A DNA stretch of 64,000 bases, from assembly GCA_009746045.1 (NCBI GenBank), contig RPFO01000065.1:4836107-4900106 (forward strand), written 5' to 3'. Under the pieces are notes generated by a model, which ran no database searches, was not told the DNA's origin, and saw only the letters and a program-made list of their open reading frames with translations. This document shows, one piece after another, positions 42,311-55,229 of this stretch. Both the position numbers and the translations under genes were made by a program. Position 1 is the first letter of the stretch, and the number at the start of each line of letters is the position of its first letter. Source of the stretch: Mesostigma viride (lineage: Eukaryota; Streptophyta; Mesostigmatophyceae; Mesostigmatales; Mesostigmataceae).

Positions 42311-44072
42311 ACTCACCACTTTCACCAAATGCCATGTCGCCATTATATTGAGGAAAGCGAAGTATGCCCACTTAAAGCTGTGGTCTGCAGAACATTGACA
42401 CAAAATATGCATGGTATTTCAAGCAATGAATGCTATGTGTCAGGCATCAATGTCTTTATTGTATCCAAATGTGGTTAGGACGGAGGTTTACATTGGTTGC
42501 TATTTTAAGACAATGGCGTATAACCAAACATTGCACACACTCAAGAGTGTACTTATGCTGAACTGGAAAGGAACAATAAACCCCAATAAGGTAGATATTT
42601 TTCTTTTACATTTTAATTTTTTATATACTAGTTTATATAATATTATATTATATTAATTATATTATGCTATATTATGTTATATGAAATAACATTAAAATTA
42701 ACATAAAATTAAAATTATATATTAATTATAGTATATTATATAATTTATATTATATATTATATTCACGATGCTCTGTGTATTAATGAGATATCAGACACAC
42801 CTACATCACATCGCCTTCGCCTTGATGTTTCCGTTGTATGGGTCCGGTCGGGCGTTGGTAGCTGGTCGACAACAATTCTACATTTCCTAAAAAAAAATGC
42901 GACCGTGCCTACATTCGAAGGCGCGCTGTGGCTGACCTGAACTATCGGTGAACACCTCGGCGTCACTTGACCGGCCTAGGTTGACATTTCGGCAGAGTAA
43001 CGCTGCTTAAAGGATCATTGCGTAGTTCGCGCGATTTGGCTCTTTATATATGTTTTTGGAGACGACGAGCAAGCATCCGATTGGTCAGCCAATTCCTGTC
43101 CAGTCCTCGGACAGTGTCCAATCCGGTGCTTGGGATCCAGAAAACGTGCTCGAGCCTGGCCACTCTGTCGCGGGCGCCGCGCTAGTGGCGTCGCGCCCAA
43201 ACCTGACCAGGCCATAGGAAAGGGCGGGGGCGAATGCAAGAATTATTGTTATATCCTGACCTGTCCTGGGGAAGGTCCGGGGCGAATGCAAGAATTAATA
43301 TACCTGCGTATGCAACCAACACGGCCGATCCACATACATAATCCGACTGAGCTGGACGGTACGGACCAAATTTCGGTGCAAATTGAGGCCCAAAAGCTAT
43401 GTCGGCACGGTGCGCGCACCCCTTGCGGTAGTGGCCATGGCGACTGCCTTTAGACGAAACGTGACAAATCTGGCACGCGGAAAGCAGAAAAAATGCTCGA
43501 TTGTTGGAGAAAATTAGTTACTGATTCTAATTTATGGCGGGATGGTTGCGATCTATAATGTCGCGGGCTTTTTTTCTTTGCCATCGGCAGGGGGGGTCCG
43601 GCCTGAATTTCTGTCGGGATGAATAAAGTATAATGGATGCCTGCCGGGTTGATTGTCGATTGTTGCCAGTTTTGATGGTCGTAAGGAAAGCTAGTTTAAT
43701 GATGTTTCTAAAGCCGTAAAAATTCCCGCTGCTATCTTTACCTTTCCCGTCATTTTGCGGTAAGATAACATTAGCCCTGCGCGATGCGTACTGCCCAACC
43801 ACTCCATGAAAGGGTGGACTTTCTTGTGCGCCTGGGCACGAATAAATGCCCGTTATGGTACGTTCTTGTGTTAAACGTCTTAAGCTAGCGTTTTCCTGCT
43901 TTCTTAGCTCGTTGAGCGTAAGCTTTTTGCCTTCTTTCCGGCCAGATGCAGCCAGAAAGTTGCGGGTCCTGGCGCTGCATCGCTGGATTCCTGGGTGTCT
44001 TTTAGCTAGTTAATCGTCTGTGACGTGGCTGGCTTTCTGCAGCGCGTGGCCCGCAACCTGTCGGGAAGGTGT
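42311..44072. other. Intergenic, very AT-rich in part
   Basis: At 42600-42770 there is an ATTATAT-rich tract. GGCGAATGCAAGAATTA is duplicated at about 43228 and 43281. At 43407-43450 (minus) lies a ~50-bp segment also present at 27951-28000, centred on GTCGCCATGGCCACT. No gene is supported. Confidence 0.35.
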
Positions 44073-44491
44073 TCGGGGTTCTTTGAACGGAGTTTCTTCT
44101 ATACGTGAATGCGGGAACAAGAGGCCGCTGGATGAGCGGCTTATAGGTCGTAGTGTTTACTCGTAGCTGTTTGGCTAGAGCTTTTGTGATTAGTAGATGC
44201 AATATAGTGCATGGTTGAAAAATGAATTAAATAAAATGTGCGTTCCGCGCTTGGGTTGATTATACCCGGGCGGAACGGGGCGTGAGGTGCAGTGCCCCTG
44301 AAAAGAACAACCTACGCATTATTTAATACTAGCCGTGCAGATTCGGGATATTCTACCCCCGGTCTGTACGGTTAGCGTCTTACTAGCATCCACTAAACAT
44401 AAGGGTTTAATGACGTCAGTTAGCTAGGGATAAGGGAGGTTTTGCGACTAAAAGCCGCTCTGGCTGGTTTTGTCGGCCTCTTTCTTTGCTC
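44073..44491 (+). repeat. Non-autonomous PAT-like repeat A1
   Basis: This 419-bp repeat matches 45455-45873 as far as I could read. Confidence 0.85.
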
Positions 44492-45326
44492 GTTGTCGTT
44501 GCGGCGGCAGCCGCAGCTATGGGTGCTGCGGAGCAAAATCCCAAAAGCACTGGTTGCACTGGCCACTTGGCCAGTGGTGAGACTTCCAGTTGTTAACCGG
44601 CCAGGCGTAGTTCCTCGCTCGGTTAACTAAAAGAAAAGAAAATGATTACCTCCGGTCCGCACCTTTTCCCCAGCTTGGGGTCTTTGGTGGGCCGGATGCC
44701 GTGACAGGTGCTCAACTGTCGCTTGGTCGGCCCAGTGCGCGAGCTGGTGCTCCGTACCTGGGGATGCTTGCACCCCGGGTTGGAGCCGGATGGCTGGCAC
44801 TGGCGACCCGTGTCTCGGTCCGCGGCCTGCGGCTTTTTCTTCGGAAATTGCTGCTGGCCAGCAAACTTTGCAATTGCCTTCCGCCGAGGGGGGGTGGTTG
44901 GGGCTGGGGACGGCGATGGGAAAAGCGCCTAAGCTAGAAATTTTTTCCCCACGCATAGAAACCTCGGGGGGAATGCGGTCTTGGCTGAACGGACTCTCGT
45001 TCAGCCAGGTGCCTGGGGCTGTGGCCTCGGGCATCCGGGCTGGCGGGGCCTGGGCTAGGTCCACGTTTTTTCTCGAAGCACCCCGGGTCTATGGGGAGAC
45101 GGCCATAGCGGTACCGACTCGGGGCCCCGAGAGGGGTCATGATAGGCTGGCCGTGCGCAATCGCAGTGCAAATGCGCTGGGCCTTTTTGGGCCTGGCCAT
45201 GCATCCACAGCCGCCGGGCACACGCCTCCCGATGTGGGGGGGCTCCCGTTTTGCGGCAGGGCGGTCACTTGTGACAACGAGCAAGGTGGAGTGCGGCTTC
45301 AAGGGAAAGCCAGGGCGGGGGTGATT
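44492..45326 (+). other. Internal region of the non-autonomous PAT-like element
   Basis: It is GC-rich, with several overlapping open frames on both strands but no conserved domain. A short frame starting MGAAEQNPKSTG near the left edge recalls the start of a gag-like ORF but stops quickly. I regard it as a deletion remnant or unrelated filler. Confidence 0.5.
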
Positions 45327-45454
45327 GGGCAACGTACTTCATGAAGGGCCTTGAACGGCGTGCCTCCGGGCATGTCAATTAGTGTCACATGTATGCTTCC
45401 ACTTATTGTTTTAATGAAGATGCTGGTTTTTGTGGGAGCTACGTGGGACATGAA
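45327..45454 (+). repeat. Non-autonomous PAT-like repeat B1
   Basis: This 128-bp repeat begins GGGCAACGTACTTCATGAAG, matches 45907-46034 and abuts A2 directly. Confidence 0.85.
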
Positions 45455-45873
45455 TCGGGGTTCTTTGAACGGAGTTTCTTCTATACGTGAATGCGGGAAC
45501 AAGAGGCCGCTGGATGAGCGGCTTATAGGTCGTAGTGTTTACTCGTAGCTGTTTGGCTAGAGCTTTTGTGATTAGTAGATGCAATATAGTGCATGGTTGA
45601 AAAATGAATTAAATAAAATGTGCGTTCCGCGCTTGGGTTGATTATACCCGGGCGGAACGGGGCGTGAGGTGCAGTGCCCCTGAAAAGAACAACCTACGCA
45701 TTATTTAATACTAGCCGTGCAGATTCGGGATATTCTACCCCCGGTCTGTACGGTTAGCGTCTTACTAGCATCCACTAAACATAAGGGTTTAATGACGTCA
45801 GTTAGCTAGGGATAAGGGAGGTTTTGCGACTAAAAGCCGCTCTGGCTGGTTTTGTCGGCCTCTTTCTTTGCTC
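45455..45873 (+). repeat. Non-autonomous PAT-like repeat A2
   Basis: Second copy of the 419-bp A repeat, joined directly to B1. Confidence 0.85.
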
Positions 45874-45906
45874 CCCACCCACCCACCCGTGTCTTGGTTG
45901 CCTCTA

Positions 45907-46034
45907 GGGCAACGTACTTCATGAAGGGCCTTGAACGGCGTGCCTCCGGGCATGTCAATTAGTGTCACATGTATGCTTCCACTTATTGTTTTAATGAAGA
46001 TGCTGGTTTTTGTGGGAGCTACGTGGGACATGAA
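45907..46034 (+). repeat. Non-autonomous PAT-like repeat B2
   Basis: Second copy of the 128-bp B repeat. It forms the right end of the element and ends in TGAA. Confidence 0.85.
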
Positions 46035-46590
46035 AATGCTTTTATTTCCATGCTTCTCTGAAATTTCTTGTGCTTTATAGACAGTTGTGTTCGAGGAAAT
46101 TCACGCGGTCTTCCTAAGCAGCGGCATCATTTTCCCCAGACACTGACGAGCTGGCACCTGTCTCCTAAAGAGAGCGGCTCGTGCTTGTTAGAAAGGAGGC
46201 AGTGTGCATTTTGCGGGACACAATGCTTTGGTGGCACATGCGTCAGGTAGGCTGTTCCAATGGTCTCTTCACCTTTCCCACTGAGTAAATGTTAGCATTT
46301 GTCATGCTAACCAGAGCAGCTAGCCACAGGTTGGCTGGATAAAAAGTCAGCTTATTTTCTCTTTATATACTGCGTGTGTGGTCCTCCACGTGTCCGGCTT
46401 GTTGGGCATTTTGGAAGAGGGTTTATAATGTGTTGTTGGGTGGAACAACTTGGTTGTTGGCACAAAATCACACATTATTAGCCTGAGATAGGCATGACAT
46501 ATGCTGCTCAGGCGTGTCGTCCTACCAGCCTTGTTGTTAAGGGTAGACTCACAAGGCTGGCTGTGCCGATGGAGGGGTGGGGCGTGCTAG
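46035..46590. other. Intergenic, nothing recognised
   Basis: Only short frames are present and no repeat or motif was recognised. Confidence 0.3.
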
Positions 46591-47024
46591 CCCCCCCCAC
46601 ACCCACGCATGCATGCTAGCCCACCCCCACACCCACGCATGCATGCTAGCCTACACTCACACCCACGCATGCATGCTAGCCCACCCCCACACCCACGCAT
46701 GCATGCTAGCCCCCCCACACACCCACGCATGCATGCCAGCCCCCCCCACACCCACGCATGCATGACAGCCCCCCCCACACCCACGCATGCATGCTAGCCC
46801 CACACACACACCCACGCATGCATGCCAGCCCCCATACACACCCACGCATGCATGCCAGCCCCCCCCACACTTACGCATGCATGCTAGCCCCCCACACACA
46901 CCCACGCATGCATGCCAGCCCCCACACACACCCACGCATGCAGGCTAGCCCACCCCCACACCCACGCATGCATGCCAGCCCACCCCCACACCCACGCGTG
47001 CATGCCAGCCCACCCCTAGCTTGA
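46591..47024. repeat. 30-bp-class minisatellite
   Basis: About 14 copies of a unit containing CACCCACGCATGCATGCTAG and a variable C/A-rich linker (CCCACCCCCA, CCCCCCCACA). GCATGC is palindromic. Open frames on both strands are repeat artefacts. Confidence 0.9.
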
Positions 47025-47288
47025 GCGTGCTTGTAAAGTTTTTGCATGGTTTATTAAAATGAGTGGAATATGTATTTATTGCATTAAATGTTAATTTTAT
47101 CATGAATGAAAATGGTCAACATTGCCGAAGTGCCCCTAAATTGCTCAATATTGTGTGCTCAAGAATTCAATGAGGATTGTCATCATGGAAACCCGCACAA
47201 ATTCACGATTCCGGGCATGCATGTGAAAGTATCAAGAACAATTTTCAATTAAGAATGGTATCTCATTGTTCCATGAATCAATATGACT
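47025..47288. other. Short unique stretch before the satellite
   Basis: AT-rich, no gene recognised. Confidence 0.3.
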
Positions 47289-50200
47289 CCATGTACGTAG
47301 ACAAGCCATGATGACCCCATGGGAGCCTAAATCCTCATCATTAAATACATAAATGCCACCCATGTACGTAGACGGGCCATGATGACACCATGGGAGCCTG
47401 AATCCTCATCATTTTGTTTTCTTTGACATCCATGTACATACGTAGGCCAGCCATGATGACACCAATGGAGCCTGAATCCTCATCATTAATTACATACATG
47501 CCATCCATGTACGTAGACAGGCCATGATGACACCATGGGAGCCTGAATCCTCATCATTTACTATTCCTTGACATCCATGTACGTAGACGGGCCATGATGA
47601 CACCATGGGAGCCTGAATCCTCATCATTAAATACATAAATGACATCCATGTACGTAGACAGGCCATGATGACACCATGGGAGCCTGAATCCTCATCATTT
47701 ACTATTCCTTGACATCCATGTACGTAGACGGGCCATGATGACACCATGGGAGCCTGAATCCTCATCATTTACTATTCCTTGACATCCATGTACGTAGACG
47801 GGCCATGATGACACCATGGGAGCCTGAATCCTCATCATTTTGTTTTCTTTGACATCCATGTACATACGTAGGCCAGCCATGATGACACCAATGGAGCCTG
47901 AATCCTCATCATTAATTACATACATGCCATCCATGTACGTAGACAGGCCATGATGACACCATGGGAGCCTGAATACTCATCATTTACTATTCCTTGACAT
48001 CCATGTACGTGGACGGGCCATGATGACACCATGGGAGCCTGAATCCTCATGATTTACTATTCCTTGACATCCATGTACGTAGGCCAGCCATGGAGACACC
48101 ATGGGAGCCTGAATCCTCCTCATTAATTACATACATGCCATCCATGTACGTAGACAAGCCATGATGACCCCATGGGAGCCTGAATCCTCATCATTTTTTT
48201 TTCTTTGTCATCCATGTACGTAGACGGGCCATGATGACACCATGGGAGCCTGAATCCTCATCATTAATTACATAAATGACATCCATGTACGTAGACGGGC
48301 CATGATGACACCATGGGAGCCTGAATCCTCATCATTAATTACATACTTGCCATTCATGTACGTAGACGGGCCATGGAGACACCATGGGAGCCTGAATCCT
48401 CATCATTTACTATTCCTTGACATCCATGTATGTAGACAGGCCATGATGACACCATGGGAGCCTGAATACTCATCATTTACTATTCCTTGACATCCATGTA
48501 CGTGGACGGGCCATGATGACACCATGGGAGCCTGAATCCTCATGATTTACTATTCCTTGACATCCATGTACATAGGCCAGCCATGGAGACACCATGGGAG
48601 CCTGAATCCTCATCATTAATTACATACATGCCATCCATGTACGTAGACAAGCCATGATGACACCATGGGAGCCTGAATCCTCATCATTAACTACATACAT
48701 GCCATCCATGTAAGTACACGGGCCATGATGACACCATGGGAGCCTGAATCCTCCTCATTAATTACATACTTGCCATTCATGTACGTAGACGGGCCATGAT
48801 GACACCAATGGAGCCTGAATCCTCTTCATTTTTTTTATGAGAGGATTCAGGTTACATAAATGCCATCCATGTACGTAGACAAGCCATGATGACACCATGG
48901 GAGCCTGAATCCTCATCATTATATACAAAAATGCCATCCATGTACGTAGACGGGCCATGATGACACCATGGGAGCCTGAATCCTCATCATTAACTACATA
49001 CATGCCATCCATGTACGTACACGGGCCATGATGACACCATGGGAGCCTGAATCCTCCTCATTAATTACATACTTGCCATTCATGTACGTAGACGGGCCAT
49101 GGAGACACCATGGGAGCCTGAATCCTCATCATTAATTACATAAATGCCATCCATGTACGTAGACAAGCCATGATGACACCATGGGAGCCTGAATCCTCAT
49201 CATTATATACAAAAATGCCATCCATGTACGTAGACGGGCCATGATGACCCCATGGGAGCCTGAATCCTCATCATTAATTACATAAATGCCATTCATGTAC
49301 GTAGACGGGCCATGATGACACCATGGGAGCCTGAATCCTCATCATTAATTACATACTTGCCATTCATGTACGTAGACGGGCCATGGAGACACCATGGGAG
49401 CCTGAATCCTCATCATTTACTATTCCTTGACATCCATGTACGTAGACGGGCCATGATGACACCATGGGAGCCTGAATCCTCATCACTTACTATTCCTTGA
49501 CATCCATGTACGTAGACGGGCCATGATGACACCATGGGAGCCTGAATCCTCCTCATTAATTACATAAATGCCAACCATGTACGTAGACGGGCCATGATGA
49601 CACCATGGGAGCCTGAATCCTCATCATTACTTACATAAAGGCCATCCATGTACGTAGGCCAGCCATGGAGACACCATGGGAGCCTGAATCCTCCTCATTA
49701 ATTACATAAATGCCAACCATGTACGTAGACAAGCCATGATGACCCCATGGGAGCCTGAATCCTCATCATTATATACAAAAATGCCATCCATGTACGTAGA
49801 CGGGCCATGATGACACCATGGGAGCCTAAATCCTCATCATTAATTACATAAATGCCATTCATGTACGTAGGCCAGCCATGATGACACCATGGGAGCCTGA
49901 ATCCTCATCATTAATTACATACTTGCCATTCATGTACGTAGACGGACCATGGAGACACCATGGGAGCCTGAATCCTCCTCATTAATTACATACATGCCAT
50001 CCATGTACGTAGACAAGCCATGATGACCCCATGGGAGCCTGAATCCTCATCATTTTTTTTTTCTTTGACATCCATGTACGTAGACGGGCCATGATGACAC
50101 CATGGGAGCCTGAATCCTCATCATTAATTACATAAATGACATCCATGTACGTAGACGGGCCATGATGACACCATGGGAGCCTGAATCCTCCTCATTAATT

Positions 50201-53200
50201 ACATAAATGCCGACCATGTACGTAGACAAGCCATGATGACACCATGGGAGCCTGAATCCTCATAATTTACTATTCCTGGACATCCATGTACGTAGGCCAG
50301 CCATGATGACACCAATGGAGCCTGAATCCTCTTCATTTTTTTTATGAGAGGATTCAGGTTACATAAATGCCAACCATGTACGTAGACAAGCCATGATGAC
50401 ACCATGGGAGCCTGAATCCTCATCATTTACTATTCCTTGACATCCATGTACGTAGACGGGCCATGATGACACCATGGGAGCCTGAATCCTCCTCATTAAT
50501 TACATAAATGCCAACCATGTACGTAGACGGGCCATGATGACACCATGGGAGCCTGAATCCTCATCATTATATACAAAAATGCCATCCATGTACGTAGACG
50601 GGCCATGATGACACCATGGGAGCCTGAATCCTCATCATTATATACAAAAATGCCATCCATGTACGTACACGGGCAATGATGACACCATGGGAGCCTGAAT
50701 CCTCCTCATTAATTACATACATGCCATCCATGTACGTAGACAAGCCATGATGACCCCATGGGAGCCTGAATCCTCATCATTTTTTTTTTCTTTGACATCC
50801 ATGTACGTAGACGGGCCATGATGACACCATGGGAGCCTGAATCCTCATCATTAATTACATAAATGACATCCATGTACGTAGACGGGCCATGATGACACCA
50901 TGGGAGCCTGAATCCTCATCATTAATTACATACATGCCATCCATGTACGTACACGGGCCATGATGACACCATGGGAGCCTGAATCCTCCTCATTAATTAC
51001 ATACTTGCCATTCATGTACGTAGACGGGCCATGGAGACACCATGGGAGCCTGAATCCTCATCATTAATTACATAAATGCCATCCATGTACGTAGACAAGC
51101 CATGATGACACCATGGGAGCCTGAATCCTCATCATTAATTACATAAATGCCATCCATGTACGTAGACGGGCCATGATGACACCATGGGAGCCTGAATCCT
51201 CATCATTAACTACATACATGCCATCCATGTACGTACACGGGCCATGATGACACCATGGGAGCCTGAATCCTCCTCATTAATTACATACTTGCCATTCATG
51301 TACGTAGACGGGCCATGGAGACACCATGGGAGCCTGAATCCTCATCATTAATTACATAAATGCCATCCATGTACGTAGACAAGCCATGATGACACCATGG
51401 GAGCCTGAATCCTCATCATTATATACAAAAATGCCATCCATGTACGTAGACGGGCCATGATGACCCCATGGGAGCCTGAATCCTCATCATTAATTACATA
51501 AATGCCATTCATGTACGTAGGCCAGCCATGATGACACCATGGGAGCCTGAATCCTCATCATTAATTACATACTTGCCATTCATGTACGTAGACGGGCCAT
51601 GGAGACACCATGGGAGCCTGAATCCTCATCATTTACTATTCCTTGACATCCATGTACGTAGACGGGCCATGATGACACCATGGGAGCCTGAATCCTCCTC
51701 ATTTACTATTCCTTGACATCCATGTACGTAGACGGGCCATGATGACACCATGGGAGCCTGAATCCTCCTCATTAATTACATAAATGCCAACCATGTACGT
51801 AGACGGGCCATGATGACACCATGGGAGCCTGAATCCTCATCATTACTTACATAAAGGCCATCCATGTACGTAGGCCAGCCATGGAGACACCATGGGAGCC
51901 TGAATCCTCCTCATTAATTACATAAATGCCAACCATGTACGTAGACAAGCCATGATGACACCATGGGAGCCTGAATACTCATCATTTACTATTCCTTGAC
52001 ATCCATGTACGTGGACGGGCCATGATGACACCATGGGAGCCTGAATCCTCATGATTTACTATTCCTTGACATCCATGTACGTAGGCCAGCCATGGAGACA
52101 CCATGGGAGCCTGAATCCTCCTCATTAATTACATACATGCCATCCATGTACGTAGACAAGCCATGATGACACCATGGGAGCCTGAATCCTCATCATTAAC
52201 TACATACATGCCATCCATGTACGTAGACGGGCCATGGAGACACCATGGGAGCCTGAATCCTCATCATTAATTACATAAATGCCATCCATGTACGTAGACA
52301 AGCCATGATGACACCATGGGAGCCTGAATCCTCATCATTAATTACATAAATGCCATCCATGTACGTAGACGGGCCATGATGACACCATGGGAGCCTGAAT
52401 CCTCATCATTAACTACATACATGCCATCCATGTACGTACACGGGCCATGATGACACCATGGGAGCCTAAATCCTCCTCATTTTTTTTTTCTTTGACATCC
52501 ATGTACGTAGACGGGCCATGATGACACCATGGGAGCCTGAATCCTCATCATTAATTACATAAATGACATCCATGTACGTAGACGGGCCATGATGACACCA
52601 TGGGAGCCTGAATCCTCCTCATTAATTACATAAATGCCAACCATGTACGTAGACAAGCCATGATGACACCATGGGAGCCTGAATCCTCATAATTTACTAT
52701 TCCTGGACATCCATGTACGTAGGCCAGCCATGATGACACCAATGGAGCCTGAATCCTCTTCATTTTTTTTATGAGAGGATTCAGGTTACATAAATGCCAA
52801 CCATGTACGTAGACAAGCCATGATGACACCATGGGAGCCTGAATCCTCATCATTAATTACATAAATGCCATCCATGTACGTAGACAAGCCATGATGACAC
52901 CATGGGAGCCTGAATCCTCATCATTAACTACATACATGCCATCCATGTACGTACACGGGTTATGATGACACCATGGGAGCCTGAATCCTCCTCATTAATT
53001 ACATACTTGCCATTCATGTACGTAGACGGGCCATGGAGACACCATGGGAGCCTGAATCCTCATCATTAATTACATAAATGCCATCCATGTACGTAGACAA
53101 GCCATGATGACACCATGGGAGCCTGAATCCTCATCATTATATACAAAAATGCCATCCATGTACGTAGACGGGCCATGATGACCCCATGGGAGCCTGAATC

Positions 53201-53210
53201 CTCATCATTA
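47289..53210 (+). repeat. 71-bp satellite array, block 1
   Basis: Tandem units contain CATGTACGTAGACGGGCCAT, then GATGACACCATGGGAGCC, TGAATCCTCATCATT and a variable linker. Linker types are AATTACATAAATGCCATC, TACTATTCCTTGACATC, a T-run with CTTTGACATC, and ATATACAAAAATGCCATC. A rarer unit holds an inverted scrap (ATGAGAGGATTCAGG) at about 48841, 50348 and 52775, which marks longer duplicated blocks. All frames are repeat translations. Confidence 0.95.
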
Positions 53211-55229
53211 ACTCGTCGTCTGTCCCAACTCAGTCCTCACAGGAGGACTGAGTTGACAATTTTCAACCGCGTGTAGCGACTAGGGGGGGGGTCCATCCCA
53301 AATGTTTTGATGTGGATCGGGGGTGTACTAGATGTCATTTTGTTGGCAAAAATACTGCATATGTGAAAACTTGACCCGAACACCTGACAATTACACGGAC
53401 GTTGGGCACCCCTCGCGAATTTGCATTTTTCGGGATAAGAACGAGTGGGAAAAATTCAATCAAATCCTGGTGCATGAAGAAAAAATATAGGCATGTAAAC
53501 AATATAGTTCTTGAAACGTGGCAAAAAACTGGGCTCAATTTGGCCACTGCAACTGCCTGAAACAATTAAAAAACTCTCAGTCCTCAGGAGAGGAATGGGG
53601 CTTTTGCTAACTTTGCTAGCATGTAAGTGCGGTCATACTACACAATACCGTGGCCACCAACCATCCCAATCAACTCATTTCCCTTCAAGCATTACAGGAC
53701 AACACACTTGCATCATCATACTTCAGGTATATCATACCTTATCATGTAGTGAGAGCCTATGCATGCATGTAGGGAATGGGCTTGGATACCTACCAACAAA
53801 TTAATTAATTAATTAATTAAACTCGTGCTCCCGTTGGGGAGTCACGGAGCACCGAAGTGCTTTTAATCCCTGTGTGTGCACTACAGGAGAAAGGGCAGAG
53901 ACCCCCAGTCTCCTTCATGCCAAAGGCATGCCACAGCTGCAATCGGGCGCGGCTAGCGAAAAGGACAGGCTAACGATCCGGCAAACTGTGGGTGCAATAA
54001 GACCCATGTGAGCATATCATAGCAAGGAGCGTGGGCAAGTAATCTGAACATAGCCAGGGCGTAGCATGGCTGTAAAGATCATAAAAGAACCAACAGAGGG
54101 TTATGTTATAAGTGTCAACCACCAATATAATGGGTAGGTTAAGCATATTTCCATTGTTTCTAACAACAATAGATATGGGTATAACTGTTTTGCCTTGCCA
54201 TGATGTGGCCAACATAGTTGCTGGCACATGATGGCAGTGGTTTGTCACCAAGACTTTTCACTCACCCGTAAAAGCTTGACTGCACCCTTGACGCAGCCCG
54301 TGGCCACACAATCATGCAGTATGAACGTATCAAGAGAATAACTAACATCTACGAAGGTGATTAAACCTGCACAGCTCCTAAAACCCTGCACAACTACACT
54401 GGGTTAAGGCAAATGCCTGCTAACATCATCTGAAAAGGGGGTTTTAGAGAGGGGCAGGCAACGGTCAAGAAACAGCATCAAGACCTGAACCTGACAACGC
54501 CTCGCAAGCTTAAACTCATGTACGAACATCAAGGAACGAAGAGGCAACGATTATCCGGCTTTACCTGGCACGGCTGGCGTTACCTTGGCCCAGGCGGTGC
54601 CCGCAAAAGTGGCACTTTGCGGCACATAGACCATGACGTGACAGAATGGTCGAAATCATCAAATCTATACTGTCACTCAATTTATTCTAATACAATGCAT
54701 GTTAAAATGTAGAAAGAAACCTATCAGCCATTGAAATTGCGCCGGAAAGCAAGCGCAGTCATCAATTCCGTCGACCTGCCTTATCGCAGTTTTTTCCAGC
54801 AAGAACAGTGCCGACACCGGGTAAATCGCATCCCAGCGAGCTAAAAATTGATTTTTATCATCTTTAGGGTATTTTAAATCTATTTCCTGAGTTTGGACAG
54901 CTAACTCGTCCGCAAACGTAAACTGCATGCATGGGCGCGAGCCGCCATGGCTAGGTAGTGCATTTCCGGAACTCGCGTTTCACGTGGAAAAGTACCCTTA
55001 CCACCTGTACTTTGACCGTACATTTAGCCGCTCATACCAAATCCTAAAAAATCCCAAAAATATGTCCAAGAAAGATCTTTTCACGTAGTATTTGAATAAA
55101 TTTTGAGAGAATTTTTTTGACAAACATTCTGACCGGGGCGAATTTTCTACGAAACCCAAAAACTCGGTCCTCTAGAGAGGACTGAGTTCAACTCAGTCCT
55201 CCGTAGAGGACCAGGGACAGACGACGAGT
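53211..55229. mobile_element. 2.0-kb TIR element inserted in the satellite (TA duplication)
   Basis: The termini are ACTCGTCGTCTGTCCC and its exact inverse. TA flanks both sides, and removing the element restores an intact satellite unit (CATCAT-TA-ATTACAT). Subterminal CAGTCCTC/GAGGACTGAG palindromes occur at both ends. A TA duplication fits Tc1/mariner-like elements, but I see no transposase, so it is non-autonomous. It carries a SINE-like copy at 53800-54010. Confidence 0.75.
53800..54010 (-). mobile_element. SINE-like retroposon, second copy
   Basis: This is the reverse complement of the 15495-15702 sequence with scattered differences, including the AGCAC-TTCG-GTGCT type hairpin and a longer TTAA-repeat tail. 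A target duplication was not evident here. Confidence 0.65.

Larger units (their letters stand above)
44073..46034 (+). mobile_element. Non-autonomous PAT/DIRS-like element with intact split direct repeats
   Basis: The layout is A1 (44073-44491), 835-bp internal region, B1 (45327-45454), A2 (45455-45873), spacer, B2 (45907-46034). The left terminus TCGGGGTTCTTTGAACGGAG resembles that of the 7473 element (TCGGGGTTCTCTGAACATAG), and both B repeats contain CTTATTGTTTTAAT followed by AAGA. B1 and B2 end in GAA, as in the large element. The internal region has no RT, RNase H or recombinase motifs, so the element must have been mobilised in trans. Confidence 0.85.

Noticed and set aside
44790-45344. 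184-codon frame in the non-autonomous PAT-like element
   Set aside because: Overlapping GC-rich frames of similar length exist on both strands and none shows a gag, RT or recombinase motif.
46577-47024. HACMLA-type repeat proteins on both strands
   Set aside because: Translations of the minisatellite with a GCATGC palindrome.
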